A stretch of DNA of 64,000 nucleotides from Hysterangium stoloniferum (Eukaryota; Basidiomycota; Agaricomycetes; Hysterangiales; Hysterangiaceae). Location of the stretch: positions 1,240,001-1,304,000 of the forward strand of contig WHVD01000008.1 in NCBI GenBank assembly GCA_015178975.1. The letters run 5' to 3'. The notes beneath the pieces were generated by a model. The model saw only the letters and a program-made list of their open reading frames with translations, ran no database searches and had not been told where the DNA came from. How positions within the stretch are numbered: the stretch's first letter is position 1; each line of letters starts with the position of its first letter. Positions 10,862-22,625 of the stretch are shown piece by piece. The position numbers and the translations under genes were made by a program.

Positions 10862-12926
10862 ATGAGAAGTTTGAATGAGTATGTTTGTTGTTTTTCAACT
10901 CGGCCTCCTGTGACGAAGATTTTCCTAGAAAACCCACACTTTTCGCGTTCATAGTGGCCATCGATAATTACAAGCATGGAGAAGAATTACAGCTTAGGCC
11001 AACTGGCGCCATTATCGACGCAAATAATATTCAAACATATTTGAATACTGTCTATCGTCTTAAGAGTGTTATTCTTTGCAACCAGCAAGCCACTCATACG
11101 AGTATTATGGGAGCCCTAAGTGCGATCCAGAATAATGAACGCATCCAGGGCGGTGACCCTATTCTCATTTACTTTGCTGGTCACGGTGCGAGAGAGTCTC
11201 CGCAAGACGGCAAACAAAGTGGCGATTGGCATCTCCTTCTGCCATATGACGTTAACATAGGAAAAACGGATCGATATACGGGCGCGATTTACCACCACGA
11301 CCTCCATCACATATTGGGACAAGTTGTCGGGAAGAAGGGGAATAATATTGTGCGCATGATCGCAATAAAAAGATTATTTGCTAAATTGTCATTCTCAGAC
11401 CGTTATTCTCGACGCCTGTTTTTCCCACAGTGGCACTAAGGGCTCTAGAGAACTAGCGTGGTGTCTGAACCCACTAGGCCCCCAACCACCTGCACTCCAT
11501 CCCGTACATCCGCAGTCTCACACTTATATTTTAATAGCGGCATGCGGGCGTGCAGAGACTACACTAGGAAATTCGGAATCTGGGGGCATATTCACAAGGC
11601 AGTTCATAGCGACACTTAAAAATAACGACATACGCACGATCACTTACAGAGAACTCTCTACATTATTGGAAGCTTTACACCCGTAAGCGTCTGTAGAAAC
11701 AATAAGGGATACACATAGTTGACGATCCGTTTCTCGCAGTGATCAAAATCCCCATATCGTCGGTGGTCACCAAGGACGGTTTTTGTTTTCGTTAGAGAAA
11801 TTGGATGCCTCTTGGATCCCCGCTTACAAGGGAGCCGAGGGCTACGAGATTGCAGCTGGAGAGGTCAACGGAATAAATCTTACATCGTCTTTCAAGCTCC
11901 GATCTGTAGGGAATAATGAACTTGGCCCTACATTTACTGTCACCAAGGTTGAACATAACAAGACCGTTCTAAGGCTTACACCAGACTCAGGGGATCTGCC
12001 CGGGCGTGCACGTGCTCAGCAGTCCTCTTCGTTAACAGAGGGGGAGAGATTTAAGGTGTACTTCTGCGACCGCTTTGAAAATAATTTTGTAGAATCAATC
12101 GAAAGAGATTCTGAACGGAGGATCAAACCTACCATCATTGAAGATGCCAATCTTCATGTTGATCTCGAAGACACAGGGTCAAATCCTCTCGTAGTGTTTC
12201 GCATAAAATTTTCACTCCGGTCTCACTGCGTTAATGAGAAAATTATCTCTACTGCCTCACTAAACCGCACAGACAATATTTTACAGATACTCCTACGCGC
12301 TGCTCACTTTCACTGGCATCTTTCACGCCTTGGGACCTCCGACCATCCACTTCCAATCTCGGTAGAATTCTTTCGCGTTGAGCAAGACAGAAGTAATCCT
12401 GACCACTGGATAAGGATCGATGAAAGCGAAATTTGGTTGGCAAAGGCACTATTATTGATATTGCATTAGATAGAACCCACCATGAATATGGCATGCAATT
12501 GAAAAATAAATCGAAAAATGGTCTCTACCCTTATCTTTACCACTTCGATGTGGACACTCTGGATATCTGTGAGTATCCATGTTTATCTACACCCTTTAAT
12601 CTCTTTGTGACGCTTTTGAAGACGAATTCAATCTTTCTCCGAGCGGCCCAGCACGTCTCGATTTTCCTCTTGGTCCTGGTTCCACTCTGGACATCGGGTA
12701 CAGCCCTTTAACCGCGGGTCCCTTCAAATTCAGTGCCAGAAACAGTAAGACGACCATACAGAATGGGTTTTTTAAATTGGTTGCCTCAAATAGACCTTTT
12801 ACTATTCCTTTTACCGCAACTTCACCGTTTGTGAAGGAAGAGCAGCGCTCTCCACAACAAAAGGAGATCCTACCTAGCGTTTGGCGTTCTTTGCTTATTC
12901 GAACAGTGGAGCACTACGGTGCATGA
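10862..12926 (+). CDS. Caspase-like cysteine protease (peptidase C14/metacaspase type) with C-terminal beta-rich domain; one apparent frameshift
   Basis: Model: exons 10862-10878, 10929-11349, 11399-11682, 11740-12568 and 12622-12926, introns of 49-57 bp (donors GTATGT, GTGCGC, GTAAGC, GTGAGT). The N-terminus reads MRSLNEKPTLFAFIVAIDNY. The catalytic dyad is His91 in YFAGHG and Cys153 in DACFSHSG, so the protease core looks competent. The C-terminal part (YGMQLKNKSKNGLYPYLYHF, then DIGYSPLTAGPFKF and NGFFKLVAS) is the domain typical of caspase-domain proteins expanded in mushrooms. Near 12430-12440 the frame shifts: the upstream frame ends in ESEIWL, and the next frame continues with VGKGTIIDIALDRTHHEYG. 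This fits loss of one base and no usable intron explains it. Either the C-terminal domain is lost in this allele or the base is a sequence error. The family acts in programmed death or non-self responses; that role is inferred. Confidence 0.85.
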
Positions 12927-13777
12927 CAAGAGACATGATTATTCTCTCTCTTTCCTTTTCATAGAGTTACGTTGCTGGACACTATGTGCTGGGCGCCATT
13001 ACGGAGACTAGAGCGGGATGTGTATTTCCAGACTCTAGTACTGACCAAATATAAGGAGATGTTCATAATTACGTGCTTATGGATTTGGTCATTCTACAGA
13101 CGACCTATCAAGCAGGCGGGGTCATTGAGTATGAGTCGGAACATCGCTGCCATACGATGAGTGGCCAGACGCCATGTGATACCCCACCGATTGTTTGAAA
13201 AGATTTACTTGAGTATGGGGGTACTTGTCAGAACCTCAAGGGCTATAGTAGCACGGTTGCTTTGGTGTGCCATATTCATCGCTAGTCGTTTTTCGCCCTG
13301 CTGGTAACAGCACCTAGCACTGGCACTGGTGTATCTTTAACAAAACGGTGACATAGATATTTCAGCCTGAAATCCTCTCGCTCCATTGCACGCTTGGTGC
13401 GTAATATACATCTACAAACGGCAAATCCAGCTTATTTCCGCGGGTTTGAGACTTGGGGGACTGCACACCGTATCGTCTGACGGGTACGTCTCAAACCGTC
13501 CACCGTCCGTAGTGTTCGGCATGTAGAATGTTAAACGGTTACGGGATGGTAAAGAGGCGGCCGTTGTACGGTCATGTACGGCAGACGGCGTGCAATAAAA
13601 GTCGGAAAAAATGATGTTTAGTACTGTATGCGATGTGGAGGGCGTCGGGGACCAGTTGCAGGATTACCGAATTCTGGCTGGGAATGCGATCGCAAACCGA
13701 TCAACAAACATAAAAACTAACCTGTAATACACCTGGCGGTAAAACGTTGATTGACGCTCAATGTGTTAAACTTTTTC

Positions 13778-13940
13778 ACTAGATCAAATAACTTTCCGTT
13801 TGTCTGAGTAGGTGATGGTTAGCTCATTGTAAATGGATGAGGACGACGGTGTTAAGTTTTCGGTGGTGCTGTTCCTAGACCGTATAACTTTCCATTTGTC
13901 TGAGTAGGTGACGGCTAACTCGTTGTAAACGGATGAGTAC
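13778..13940. repeat. Two-copy tandem duplication, period 96 bp
   Basis: A segment of about 65 bp starting near 13778 recurs near 13874 (core TAACTTTCC(G/A)TTTGTCTGAG at 13789 and 13885). Most mismatches between copies are CpG versus TpG/CpA (CCG/CCA, ATG/ACG, TCA/TCG, AAT/AAC before G). Confidence 0.75.
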
Positions 13941-13975
13941 TACGTAATGTACAATAATGTTAAAGTAGTATAATT

Positions 13976-14014
13976 TACCTCAGTTGTCACAATATAGTGG
14001 AAACAACTGAGGTA
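13976..14014. repeat. 12-bp inverted repeat (hairpin), 15-base loop
   Basis: TACCTCAGTTGT at 13976-13987 and its complement ACAACTGAGGTA at 14003-14014. No U-tract or coding gene adjoins it, so its role is unknown; it could be the core of a small transposon. Confidence 0.6.
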
Positions 14015-15300
14015 TCTCCTACATTACTGTGTACTTATAAGTGGTTTCTGGACAATGGAAAAATTGGACAAAGAAAGATTACAAACAAAAGAATTTGAAA
14101 ATAAAAGTGGAATAGTGTATTGTAAGAGTCTGCACCGTGTTCTATTGTCACTCAGTGTTTATGTGTTACAAATGAGCCTGCCTAAGCCTCAGATTGCAAC
14201 GCACTTTACATCTTTGCATGTAATCTCACCATGCAGCTGAAACAGCCACCAACATCAACTGGCCTATATACCACTGAGGCTCTCACATTTGGCCCTAGAA
14301 TGTATCCACATTTGAAGCTTGGAACAGAATGTTAAACATAATACACTCTCCTGATGCTCACCTGGTCATCCATGACCAATTCAGCGACAGTAATACATCT
14401 CTTTCAATAATTGGAGCCATTTAAGCCATTTCAAGTCATTGATTGGCTAACTATGTATGTAATTTTTACACAAATCAGCTTTGTTATTCTGAATATCCTC
14501 CTTTTGCTCCTTGTTAGCAGACACTTTCACATTCTTTGCCTGTAAATTTGCTGTCTCAGATTGCATTATGATGTCCTCTTAATCCCTCTTCTGCCATGTG
14601 AGATGTCAATTGGAAGAATCCATCAATGACCTCAGGTACTGAATGCAGCACAAATGTAAGCCATATGCTTAAGTGTTTGCTATCAAATCTACGTCCTTAG
14701 ACAGAATGCTCACACATGGCAGTATTATTATGAAAATAACTTGTTTTACTCTCGTCATGATACTGTATGTCCCGTCCCCTAAGCAACAATTGTATGTTGT
14801 AATAACTGAAGCCGATTGTGCATGAGGCAGGGGAGCACGCGGTCCGGGTATAGCGTACCGAGGGTCTTAGTCGCAAAGTTTTATCGCCTTAGTTGTTCAC
14901 CTAACGGTCCCAACTAAAGCTCATTTAATACAATCCTCCGCTCTTTTATCTCTACATTGTACTGCTTCGTACTATTAAATTGGGACTCGATTTTTTGGCG
15001 ACTTAAGTTTGGGAGCCAGTTCAGTCCTGGAGTCATGGACTCACATTTTACGAAGTTAAACCTTGCACGCTTTCTTTGAATATTAATTTGGAGCCATAAG
15101 ACAGACTGGAACGGAAAATTTAATGATGGTGGATGCTGATGCAGTGGTGGGGATTGTAAGATATTTTGGGAGTCTTAATGTATCAGGGCAAAGCACATTA
15201 TTGTATAACGTTTCCTACATGACCTTTATATACCTAAATACCTATACATCTTCCTGTATGCATTCTGTCAGCTCGAAATATGGACATCCAAATGAGTGTA

Positions 15301-15532
15301 CAAGGGCACAGCACATAAGCTGAAGCCAAGTCCATCTCAGTGTATACTCTTCTGGTAATTATTCTGATACACTACACTCCCTTGTACTAATATCCCTGGA
15401 AACTCCCCTGGACTTATTACCCAGGGACTCCATGGGACATTACCGGGAAGAAAAGTGTGTGTGTTCAGAATAATTACCAGAAATGTTCCACAGGATTCCC
15501 TTGGGACTTAACTTGTGTGTTCAGAACTTAAC
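15301..15532 (-). mobile_element. LTR fragment of family A (box-bearing), containing an inverted repeat
   Basis: The minus strand carries the family-A box (GGACTTGGCTTCAGCTTATG, 15313-15332) and ends in ...CTTAACA at 15532, the complement of the TGTTA LTR start seen in the intact solo LTR at 47426. Inside it, CTGGTAATTATTCTGA (15352-15367) and its perfect complement (15465-15480) form a 16-bp inverted repeat 97 bp apart. The sequence is diverged and CpG-poor, so the copy is old. Confidence 0.55.
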
Positions 15533-15563
15533 AATATTGTGTAGAATAGGTTGAAACACATAG

Positions 15564-16414
15564 TGTGAAGGGTACTGATTTCTCAGTCCCTGTTATATGC
15601 TGAACTTCCTGCATATCACCTTATTATATTTTACTTGTATTTTCTATTACTTTATTTAGTTTTAGGATAGCAATGTCCTGTGATCATCTCTATCATAGTA
15701 GTTCAAAGTGCCATGTACCCTTGTGCACAAGCAACCCAGCATGCCATGTATGTACATCTATGGGCTCATTAGGTGCTAATAGGACTTAGACAACTTTAAC
15801 CCAGAGAACCATGACTCATAAGACACTCAAGTGTACTTGGACAAGCTGTGATTAAGAGTATCATCTCAACAGTCTAAAAGACTGTTCTGCTTGTTTGATC
15901 AGATATTTCTCTCTGATATTGAACTGCAAAGGTTGAGATCAGTGAGCTCAGTGTTTCATACTCATTCCTACTAGTTGACTCTAGTCTCCTAGTAACTCTC
16001 TTATACTCAATCAACTCTTATTATCTCTTCATCATATTACTGGTGATTACCTCAAGATATCACCAAAATCACACTGTAATAGTCAATTGATCCTAAATTG
16101 ACATCCACAATCTCATGTGATCCTCACAATGACATTGCAACACCAACTCTCACTTGACCTTTTTTTATCTCAATCAACTAGTTTACCTTAGTAGTTTCTT
16201 GAGTTAGGAATCACACCGTTAGGTCAATTCTCTATTCGACTTCATTTACCTCGAGCAACTGTACAGTTGCTCTCAGCTACCTTGAAGTTCCTTTATTTTC
16301 TGACATACTTATTGTAGTCACTACCTATATTGCACTTTGATAGTCAATACCACTTATATTGCACTTAGAAGGTCAATATTGTATATTGAGGGTTAATTTA
16401 TCACACTCTTCACA
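15564..16414 (+). mobile_element. Diverged LTR of family B
   Basis: Begins TGTGAAGGGTAC and ends CACTCTTCACA, matching the ends of the intact solo LTR at 63165-63798. Internal blocks also match (the CTGTGATTAAGAGTATCATC block near 15848 versus GTTGTGATTGGGGTATCATC near 63417). It is longer than the intact copies (about 850 versus 634 bp) and has no clear target duplication. Immediately downstream (16495) is a 20-codon ORF (MTMEKDESSKSPEPSTTFKP) that resembles a gag start and suggests this is the coding orientation. Confidence 0.55.
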
Positions 16415-16710
16415 GTAGTGATCTGGGCTGGACCACTTATTCTCTACAAAGACCTTTAAACTTTACGGCATTTTATTATTCTTTTAGATGCTACTATGAC
16501 TATGGAAAAGGATGAGTCATCCAAGTCCCCTGAGCCCAGTACTACTTTTAAACCATGATGCAAACCCCCTGACTATGGATCCCCCAGCAATGTCATGATC
16601 AGAAAGACTTCCTTGATTTCTCAAGGGCAGACTTCCCCCATGCACTTGAGTTGATGTACCAAGCACCCCACAAGTTGACCAACCTGCCCATATGTAGCTT
16701 GGCCAAATAA

Positions 16711-16850
16711 TATACACAGTGTAAAGAGTCATGGAAGTTCTAACCGGTCTATATATGAAGAATATTGACCATCTAGGTATGACATGATGATGTATTAACG
16801 AGTCAAGTCTAATACAGGTTAGAATATGTATCAACTGTCTAAGGAGGATA
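16711..16850 (-). mobile_element. Terminal fragment of a family B LTR
   Basis: On the plus strand TGGAAGTTCTAACCGGTCTA (16731) then a tract ending in CAACTGTCTAAGG is homologous to the first about 110 bp of the solo LTR at 60976 (AGTTCTAACCGTTCTATATA). The similarity stops near 16850. Confidence 0.55.
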
Positions 16851-19046
16851 ACCCAAAAAATTAAAAATTATTTATCCACTAAAGTATATATATTTATGTT
16901 GTTTGTTGTAAAATTAATATTTAAGCAAATTCAGTTGATCAGATGACATTCTGGGGAATAAGGAAATAGTAATATTTATCCTATATTTGACAAAAGTTAG
17001 TCAAACAAACATATATAGATTATCCTTTTGGGGATAAATTCCACAACGTGGATTGGTTGGCCAGATAGTTCTGGTTAACTGTTAAGAGGTGCATACACAG
17101 TGATACAGACAACTCAGATGACTCAGACAACTGGGTTGAGTGCAATGATGAGGAGCAGTGATACAAGTTTTTACATTCTTCCTTTCTAACTTCTAAAACT
17201 GTCTTCATTTGTAATTGTTGGAGTATGTAGATCAGAACCCTAAGTACCTAGCATCCTGGTTGTGTCTTAGTGTCTCTGTGGTATACAAAATGAGTGGTGA
17301 ACAAAGTGTAGACAGTTCTGCTTCTTCAGATGGTTCTTAGAGGCATGGTCCAGACAATCTGCAAGATTTGATCAGAAAATACTGTTTATATCTATAGTAG
17401 TCCTTATTCATCCCTTTTGTTCTTTCCACATGTTGTCAATCTGACTCTGAGTTTGAGTATCATCTAGCAGACTGTTTGGCAAATAAAGAAAGATGCATGA
17501 ATATATACAAAGGGTGGACATATTATTTGATGGATTCTGTCTTATTTGCTCCATAGGTGGGCAGTCCACCTTTTTTCTTAGAAGACTCGAAATATATTTT
17601 TTTGGGATCAAGTTGTAATTTGTGGCAAAAAGACAGTTTGGTTTGCAAGTGGGGGGCAGGTGTCTAAACTACCTGATGTCTGCACCTCTGCTAAACTGCC
17701 AGCTTTTTTGTGGCTAAATCACTTTTGAATAGAAATGAATGGAGTCTTCTATGAAAAGTTTGGAGTTTTCTGCAAAAACTGGGCAGAGTCTTGTACAAAA
17801 TGGCAGACCATCCATCCAGCAGTTTTATACCAGTAAAGGGAGTAATGTGTTAGAATCGGTCAAATTATGTCTACCCTTTGTATGTATATATATATTAATT
17901 TTGTATCTTTATTTAGTTAGCAAATGTGGATGGACCCACTCTGTATGACAATAATATGTATATTATATTCATTCTTCCCTCTGTAACATCCAATCAGGAT
18001 CTCTTTAAACATACTCCTCCTTCTTGATATCTTAAGCACCCTCCCATTGCCATTAACCAAACCTCTCCACCCAAACCCCTGCTGTTTGCCAAAGTTTTGC
18101 TTTTCCCTCTCCCTTCAGCAGCTACCAATTTGATAGGAATCATATGGCCCTCAGTGCTATGGATTAGTGTGTCTGAAACCAGGAGCAGTAGTGGGCTGAT
18201 AAAAACAACATTGTGAACCAACTTTGGCCCTAATTGAGGTTTCAGCTTTGTCATGAGTGGTGTAAGCATTTATTAATTTGTAGTACCAATGAGTGCATCA
18301 TAGCTTCCTTTAGTGGATTCTTGTTTGATGTCAATTTTTATTAGTGGGGACTGGCCTAATAAAAACAAGATTATGATCCAACATCCTGTTGAGGCATGCT
18401 CACACTCAGAGGGTATGTTGTCCTTGGCTGACTATTATGCATTTTCTCTCATGGCTGCGATGCCAATTAGGTGACACACAGTGCCCTGTGTTGCCAGGGT
18501 GCTGTTATACTCCAAGGGTGTCTTGCCAATCTGTACCTGCTCTCAGCATATTAGGGATGCATTGCATTGGCAAGGTATGTATTTTACTCTTCAAAAAGCC
18601 TTTTTCTTTTTGTCAGTGAATAATTCATTAGATGAAATGTCACCCACCTCATCCTTTTTATTTCATTCCCTCCAATCCAACCACACCAGCTTGTCATCTC
18701 ACACAACAACCTCAAGTGTGGACCCTCTCTCCTGCCATTCTGTTAGATATTACCCAGTCACTTTCTTAAATATCCTCTAGGTTGTGGAGCTCTAAATGTA
18801 TCAAAATATTAGCAGAAAAAATCATCCTGAAAGACTTTAAAGAATCTGTGCAGAGTGTGAAACAAAAAAGTAATTTCTTTGCAATTTTCCCTCCCACAAT
18901 GATATTAGCTGCTGACTTCTAGATCAGTGAGAATATTTGAGTATGTAAATATGAAACACCTTGTAGCTTCTGAACTAAGTTATTGTCAAACTGTTCTGAC
19001 CACAGAGTAATACCCACCACATGTGTTTTGGCATTATTGGTGCCTA
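16851..19046. other. CpG-poor, AT-rich stretch, no gene recognised
   Basis: Short ORFs on both strands, including a minus ORF at 17994-18269 that may be a decayed retroelement piece (hydrophobic, with frequent Leu) but has no diagnostic motif. Given its base composition and surroundings I infer old retrotransposon DNA. Confidence 0.35.
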
Positions 19047-19370
19047 TTGTTAGGACCGGAAAACCCACCAGACTTCTGGAACCCATCCTACATGCTCCTG
19101 ACTTCTATATTGTATAGTTACAACTGGAGTACCACTGGAGCCTACACATCAACCTGTTTATGCCCGACTCTGTATGCACCCCACCCTATCTGCACCTGAC
19201 TCTCTTGTGAAGATCTGTTCCCAGAAACTCTTTGGATTATTTCCCAGATATTATCTCTGGTTCCAAACCATCTTCCAGACCAGTATCAAGATCTGGAATC
19301 CACTGGAACCTGACCCTCATCCCTCAAGTACCCTTCAAGGCAAATCCCATTCTGGTATTCTGCCCTCAAT

Positions 19371-19455
19371 TAGACTCCCAATCAGACTCCCAGTCAGACT
19401 TCTGGTCAGACTCCCACCAGTCAGACTTCCAGTCAGACTCCTGGTCAGACTCCCA
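19371..19455. repeat. Degenerate minisatellite, unit about 10-12 bp (GTCAGACTCC)
   Basis: About seven imperfect copies of (A/G)TCAGACT(C/T)C(C/T)(A/G) in 85 bases, inside diverged LTR DNA. Overlapping ORFs on both strands are products of the repeat. Confidence 0.75.
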
Positions 19456-20196
19456 TCTCTGATCTGACTTTCCACCCCAAGTCTCTGATCCAACTTCCAA
19501 CTATTTCCAAACCTCATCCTTGTTCTGCATATGGTAACTTGTCAGTTGACAAGTATTCACTCGTTTTCTTATTGTATTCACATTTTGGAATCTCCATCCT
19601 CATCTGTCTTATTGTATTTCCATTTAGGAATCTCATTCTAATCTGTTGTATTGTGATATTAGTTTGTAGTACAATAGTGGTAACTTCTATATAGTCTTCC
19701 ATAGTCATGTACTTACTCCTTAGTTTTAATCTCGAATTAGTCTTGATCTCATCTGCTCCTTAGTTCTTTCTGTATGCTTGATATTCAGAACTCTCAGACT
19801 CCAGACATCTGGAATCCTGGGAACTCTGAGTATCCGTGGACACTCTGACAGACATATGTATATCCATCCTCTGAAATATGGACATCCAAGTGAGTGCAGG
19901 AGGGCACAGCACATAAGCTGAAGCCAAGTCCATCTGTACTCTGGTAATATTCCAATACTCCTGAACTAATTCCCAGAAACTCCCAGAATAATTATCCGAA
20001 ACTCCATGGACATGTTCTGAGTTTCCAGAATATCCACCAGAAATTCTGCCCTGAGATCTGGAACTTAACATCTCTATACCCACCAGGTTAAAGTTACCAG
20101 ACAACCTGCTGGGACCCAGACCCCACCCTATATGCACCCGACCCACTGTATGGAACCCAACATACAGTCACAACCAGAGTTCCTGCTGGGACCCAT

Positions 20197-20282
20197 CTGT
20201 CACACCTGTCTGTACCCAATGCACCTGTCTGTACCTGACACACCTGTCTGTGCCTGTCTGACACACCTGTCTGTACCTGACC
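20197..20282. repeat. Short tandem repeat around CACCTGTCTGTACC
   Basis: Four to five copies of a 20-24 base unit containing CACCTGTCTGT(A/G)CC, again inside family-A LTR-like DNA. Confidence 0.7.
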
Positions 20283-21107
20283 CTCTGTGTCTCATGCACC
20301 AGTCATTAGACTCTGCCGGACCCCCTGCATGTCAACCCTGTCTATACCCGACATTGTCTCATGCACCAAGTCCCTGGACTTCACCCACACAATCCATGAG
20401 CTCTCTAACTGAGCCCCATTCCAGTTATGGTTAAATGACCTGTCATGTTTCGCACCCCACTCCCATTTCCATTCCATCCCTAACATATACCCAACTCTCT
20501 GTGCTCATCACTGGACTCCAACCGGACTCCCGGAAACCACTCTAACAGAGCATAGAACCCCACTCCTGTTATGGTCACATGACCTATCATGACTTGTCCT
20601 CCACTTCTGTTCCATTCTGTCCCTAACTCCCAGTATGCTCTTTGCCTGCCTCAATTTATGTTTATTCATTATCCTTTTTTGGGTGGATTTGTAATAGATT
20701 AGTTTTCAAAGTCTATATAATCTCCCCTACTCTTGTACTTACAATCCAGTTTGAATCTCAAACTAGTTACATCCCAAATATGTCCTGATCCATGTCTGCA
20801 CGCTCGATTCCTGGAACTCCCACAGGAACTCTGGAATCTACATCTTCCTTGTATGCATTATGTCACCAGGCAAGATTGACCCCACAGGCACCCATGGGCA
20901 CCTGTCCTATAGGTGCCTGTGGAGTCAATCTTGCCCAGCACTTCAATATGTTTACTGTGGGGCCATTCTTCCCCCAGCACTGTTAGGGCAACACTAACAA
21001 GGCTCCAAAATGCAAAAAGAAACAAAAGAGAGAGAGCAAGATAAGGAGTAGGAGAGTAGAAGTTCTAATGACTTCAGAATGTCACACTTGTATTTAGTGG
21101 AAATCCT

Positions 21108-21343
21108 TGTTAAAATAAAATCTCAAAGCTCGCAAAAATCAGAAACAAGGACGAATGTGATTTCCGTTTGACCCTCTGTGTCTCGTAGGAGGCAAACAGA
21201 TAGCGTAACTACAAAAATCTATACTAGTTATATATGCCTTGAGAACAATAGACGTATGGCAACAAAAGGTTACGCTGAACAATGGGGTGGCAAATTGCCG
21301 GTGTGGCACCTTATGCATGCTCGCACAGCCCTATATTCTAACA
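21108..21343 (-). repeat. Left LTR (3' LTR) of the copia-type element
   Basis: TGTTA...TAACA ends, 236 bp; preceded by ATCCT target duplication. Confidence 0.9.
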
Positions 21344-22067
21344 CACTCCCTCGAGCAAAACAAGGTGCCAAAAGCACTCCCTGAAATCAGCACCCAAAAA
21401 ACTTCAACTTCTCCTCAATCACTCCGAAAATCCCCCAAAAAACTCTTCTTTACAAGTATAGCACGCATGTATAGTGACCATTCGGCATAGTTGCTCTCGT
21501 TGAGCTTCGCAAAACGTAGGTTTTCCGGCATGATGGTGCGACAAACAATAATAGGGTGTTCCAAAAATGCGTGGTGATATTGCGGTTCGATAAAAGGGCG
21601 GCGCGACAACAAATGTCTACTGGCTTCGGCCCCAGTGGCTTACGACGAGAACGGATTACGACGGTACGACAATGGAAACGGCTGGCTTCGGCCCCAGTGG
21701 CAGGTTACGATGGATACGAAGGTGCGACAATGATGGTGATAACGATCAACAGACGGTGGAGCAGCTTCGTTCTTATGCGTGATGGACAACGGCAGGAATC
21801 GGATTTGATGCACGCTGTTCAACGAGGCGTGGCTGACGGTTCTGTTCGATGTGCGACGCTTTTCAACGAGGCGTCCACAGGTTCGGGTTCAGATTCGGTG
21901 TGCGACGCTTTTCAACGAGGCGTCCACGGTTCCGATTCGGGTTCGACTTCGTAGCATGAGTGTCTGCGACGATAAAGCGAGCGGCTAGTCAAAGCCGTGC
22001 AAGTCTAGTGGTTTCAGCCCCACTCGGCGTTGCTTGATAATGCCCTTCAAGCTAGGTTATCTGTTTG

Positions 22068-22303
22068 TGTTAAAATAAAATCTCGAAGCTCGCAAAAATC
22101 AGAAACAAGGACGAATGTGATTTCCATTTGACCCTCTGTGTCTCGTAGGAGGCAAACAGATAGCATAACTACAAAAATCTATACTAGTTATATACGCCTT
22201 GAGAACAATAGATGTATGGCAACAAAAGGTTACGCTGAACAATGGGGTGGCAAATTGCCGGTGTGGCACCTTATGCATGCTCGCACAGCCCTATATTCTA
22301 ACA
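22068..22303 (-). repeat. Right LTR (5' LTR) of the copia-type element
   Basis: Same length and ends as the left LTR; followed by ATCCT. Confidence 0.9.
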
Positions 22304-22411
22304 ATCCTAAGAGATTGAAACTGGGATCTAACTATGTACAGGAAAATTAAATAAAGTTATTGTTGAAGGTTCAAACCTTAGAAGGAAATTAAAATAAGGT
22401 TAAGTTCTACA

Positions 22412-22625
22412 TTTGACATGTGTATGTCATGGGATTGTCACATGATTGTCATTGTGTGGCCATGAATGGTCCTTTGAACCATTTTGCATTTGCATGACAT
22501 CACACAATGTCACGCACGCACATTGTGACAAGTGACATGCACAACATGTGACAGTCACAAAATGCAACAACTTGTCATAAACATGGAGTAGTGTGACATG
22601 TGCACAGTGACCTCATGATGTGCAG
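22412..22625. repeat. Region dense in TGACATG/CATGTCA words
   Basis: About 210 bases hold more than a dozen TGAC or GTCA words, often as TGTGACATG, CATGACATCAC or ATGTCATG. Spacing is irregular, so it is not a simple tandem repeat. No coding signal; function unknown. Confidence 0.5.

Larger units (their letters stand above)
12927..15300. other. Gene-free AT-rich stretch
   Basis: No splice-supported gene or transposon ORF. It contains the tandem duplication at 13778-13940 and the hairpin at 13976-14014 listed separately. CpG becomes scarce after about 14 kb, as in the LTR-derived DNA that follows. Confidence 0.5.
19047..20999 (-). mobile_element. Diverged family A LTR sequence, probably two tandem copies
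   Basis: Read on the plus strand it starts GTTAGGACCGGAAAACCCAC, the complement of the family-A LTR end. The box in minus orientation lies at 19900-19932, and a CTTAACA end lies near 20070. A second run starts near 20090 (CAGACAACCTGCTGGGACCC), holds the GAGCCCCATTC...AAATGACCTGTCA segment (20418-20444) that is also in the solo LTR at 47426 (complement), and ends CACTAACA at 20999. The intact copy is 861 bp and these are about 1.0 and 0.9 kb, consistent with minisatellite growth. Confidence 0.5.
21108..22303 (-). mobile_element. Complete compact Ty1/copia-type LTR element (1.2 kb, non-autonomous)
   Basis: Direct repeats of 236 bp, 21108-21343 and 22068-22303, both TGTTAAAATAA...TATTCTAACA, flanked by the perfect target duplication ATCCT (21103-21107, 22304-22308). 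The internal region is only 724 bp. The minus strand has a short ORF with a copia gag N-terminus (MPENLRFAKLNESNYAEWSL then YMRAIL, about 21520), as in DUF4219/UBN2 gag proteins, but it stops at 21415. A purine-rich tract (minus CTCGAGGGAGTG) abuts the left LTR, which fits minus orientation. There is no protease, integrase or reverse transcriptase, so it would need help from a full-length relative. The LTRs differ at 5 of 236 sites, all CpG changes. Internal direct repeats (GACGCTTTTCAACGAGGCGT at about 21856 and 21904) are present. Confidence 0.9.

Noticed and set aside
10885-11439. Caspase gene starting at 10885
   Set aside because: That start is TTG and lies in an intron; ATG 10862 with a 50-bp GTATGT...CTAG intron restores the family N-terminus.
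19371-19455. Possible CRISPR-like or coding repeat
   Set aside because: Units are 10-12 bp, degenerate, without spacers, in diverged LTR DNA of a eukaryote; the ORFs are repeat artefacts.
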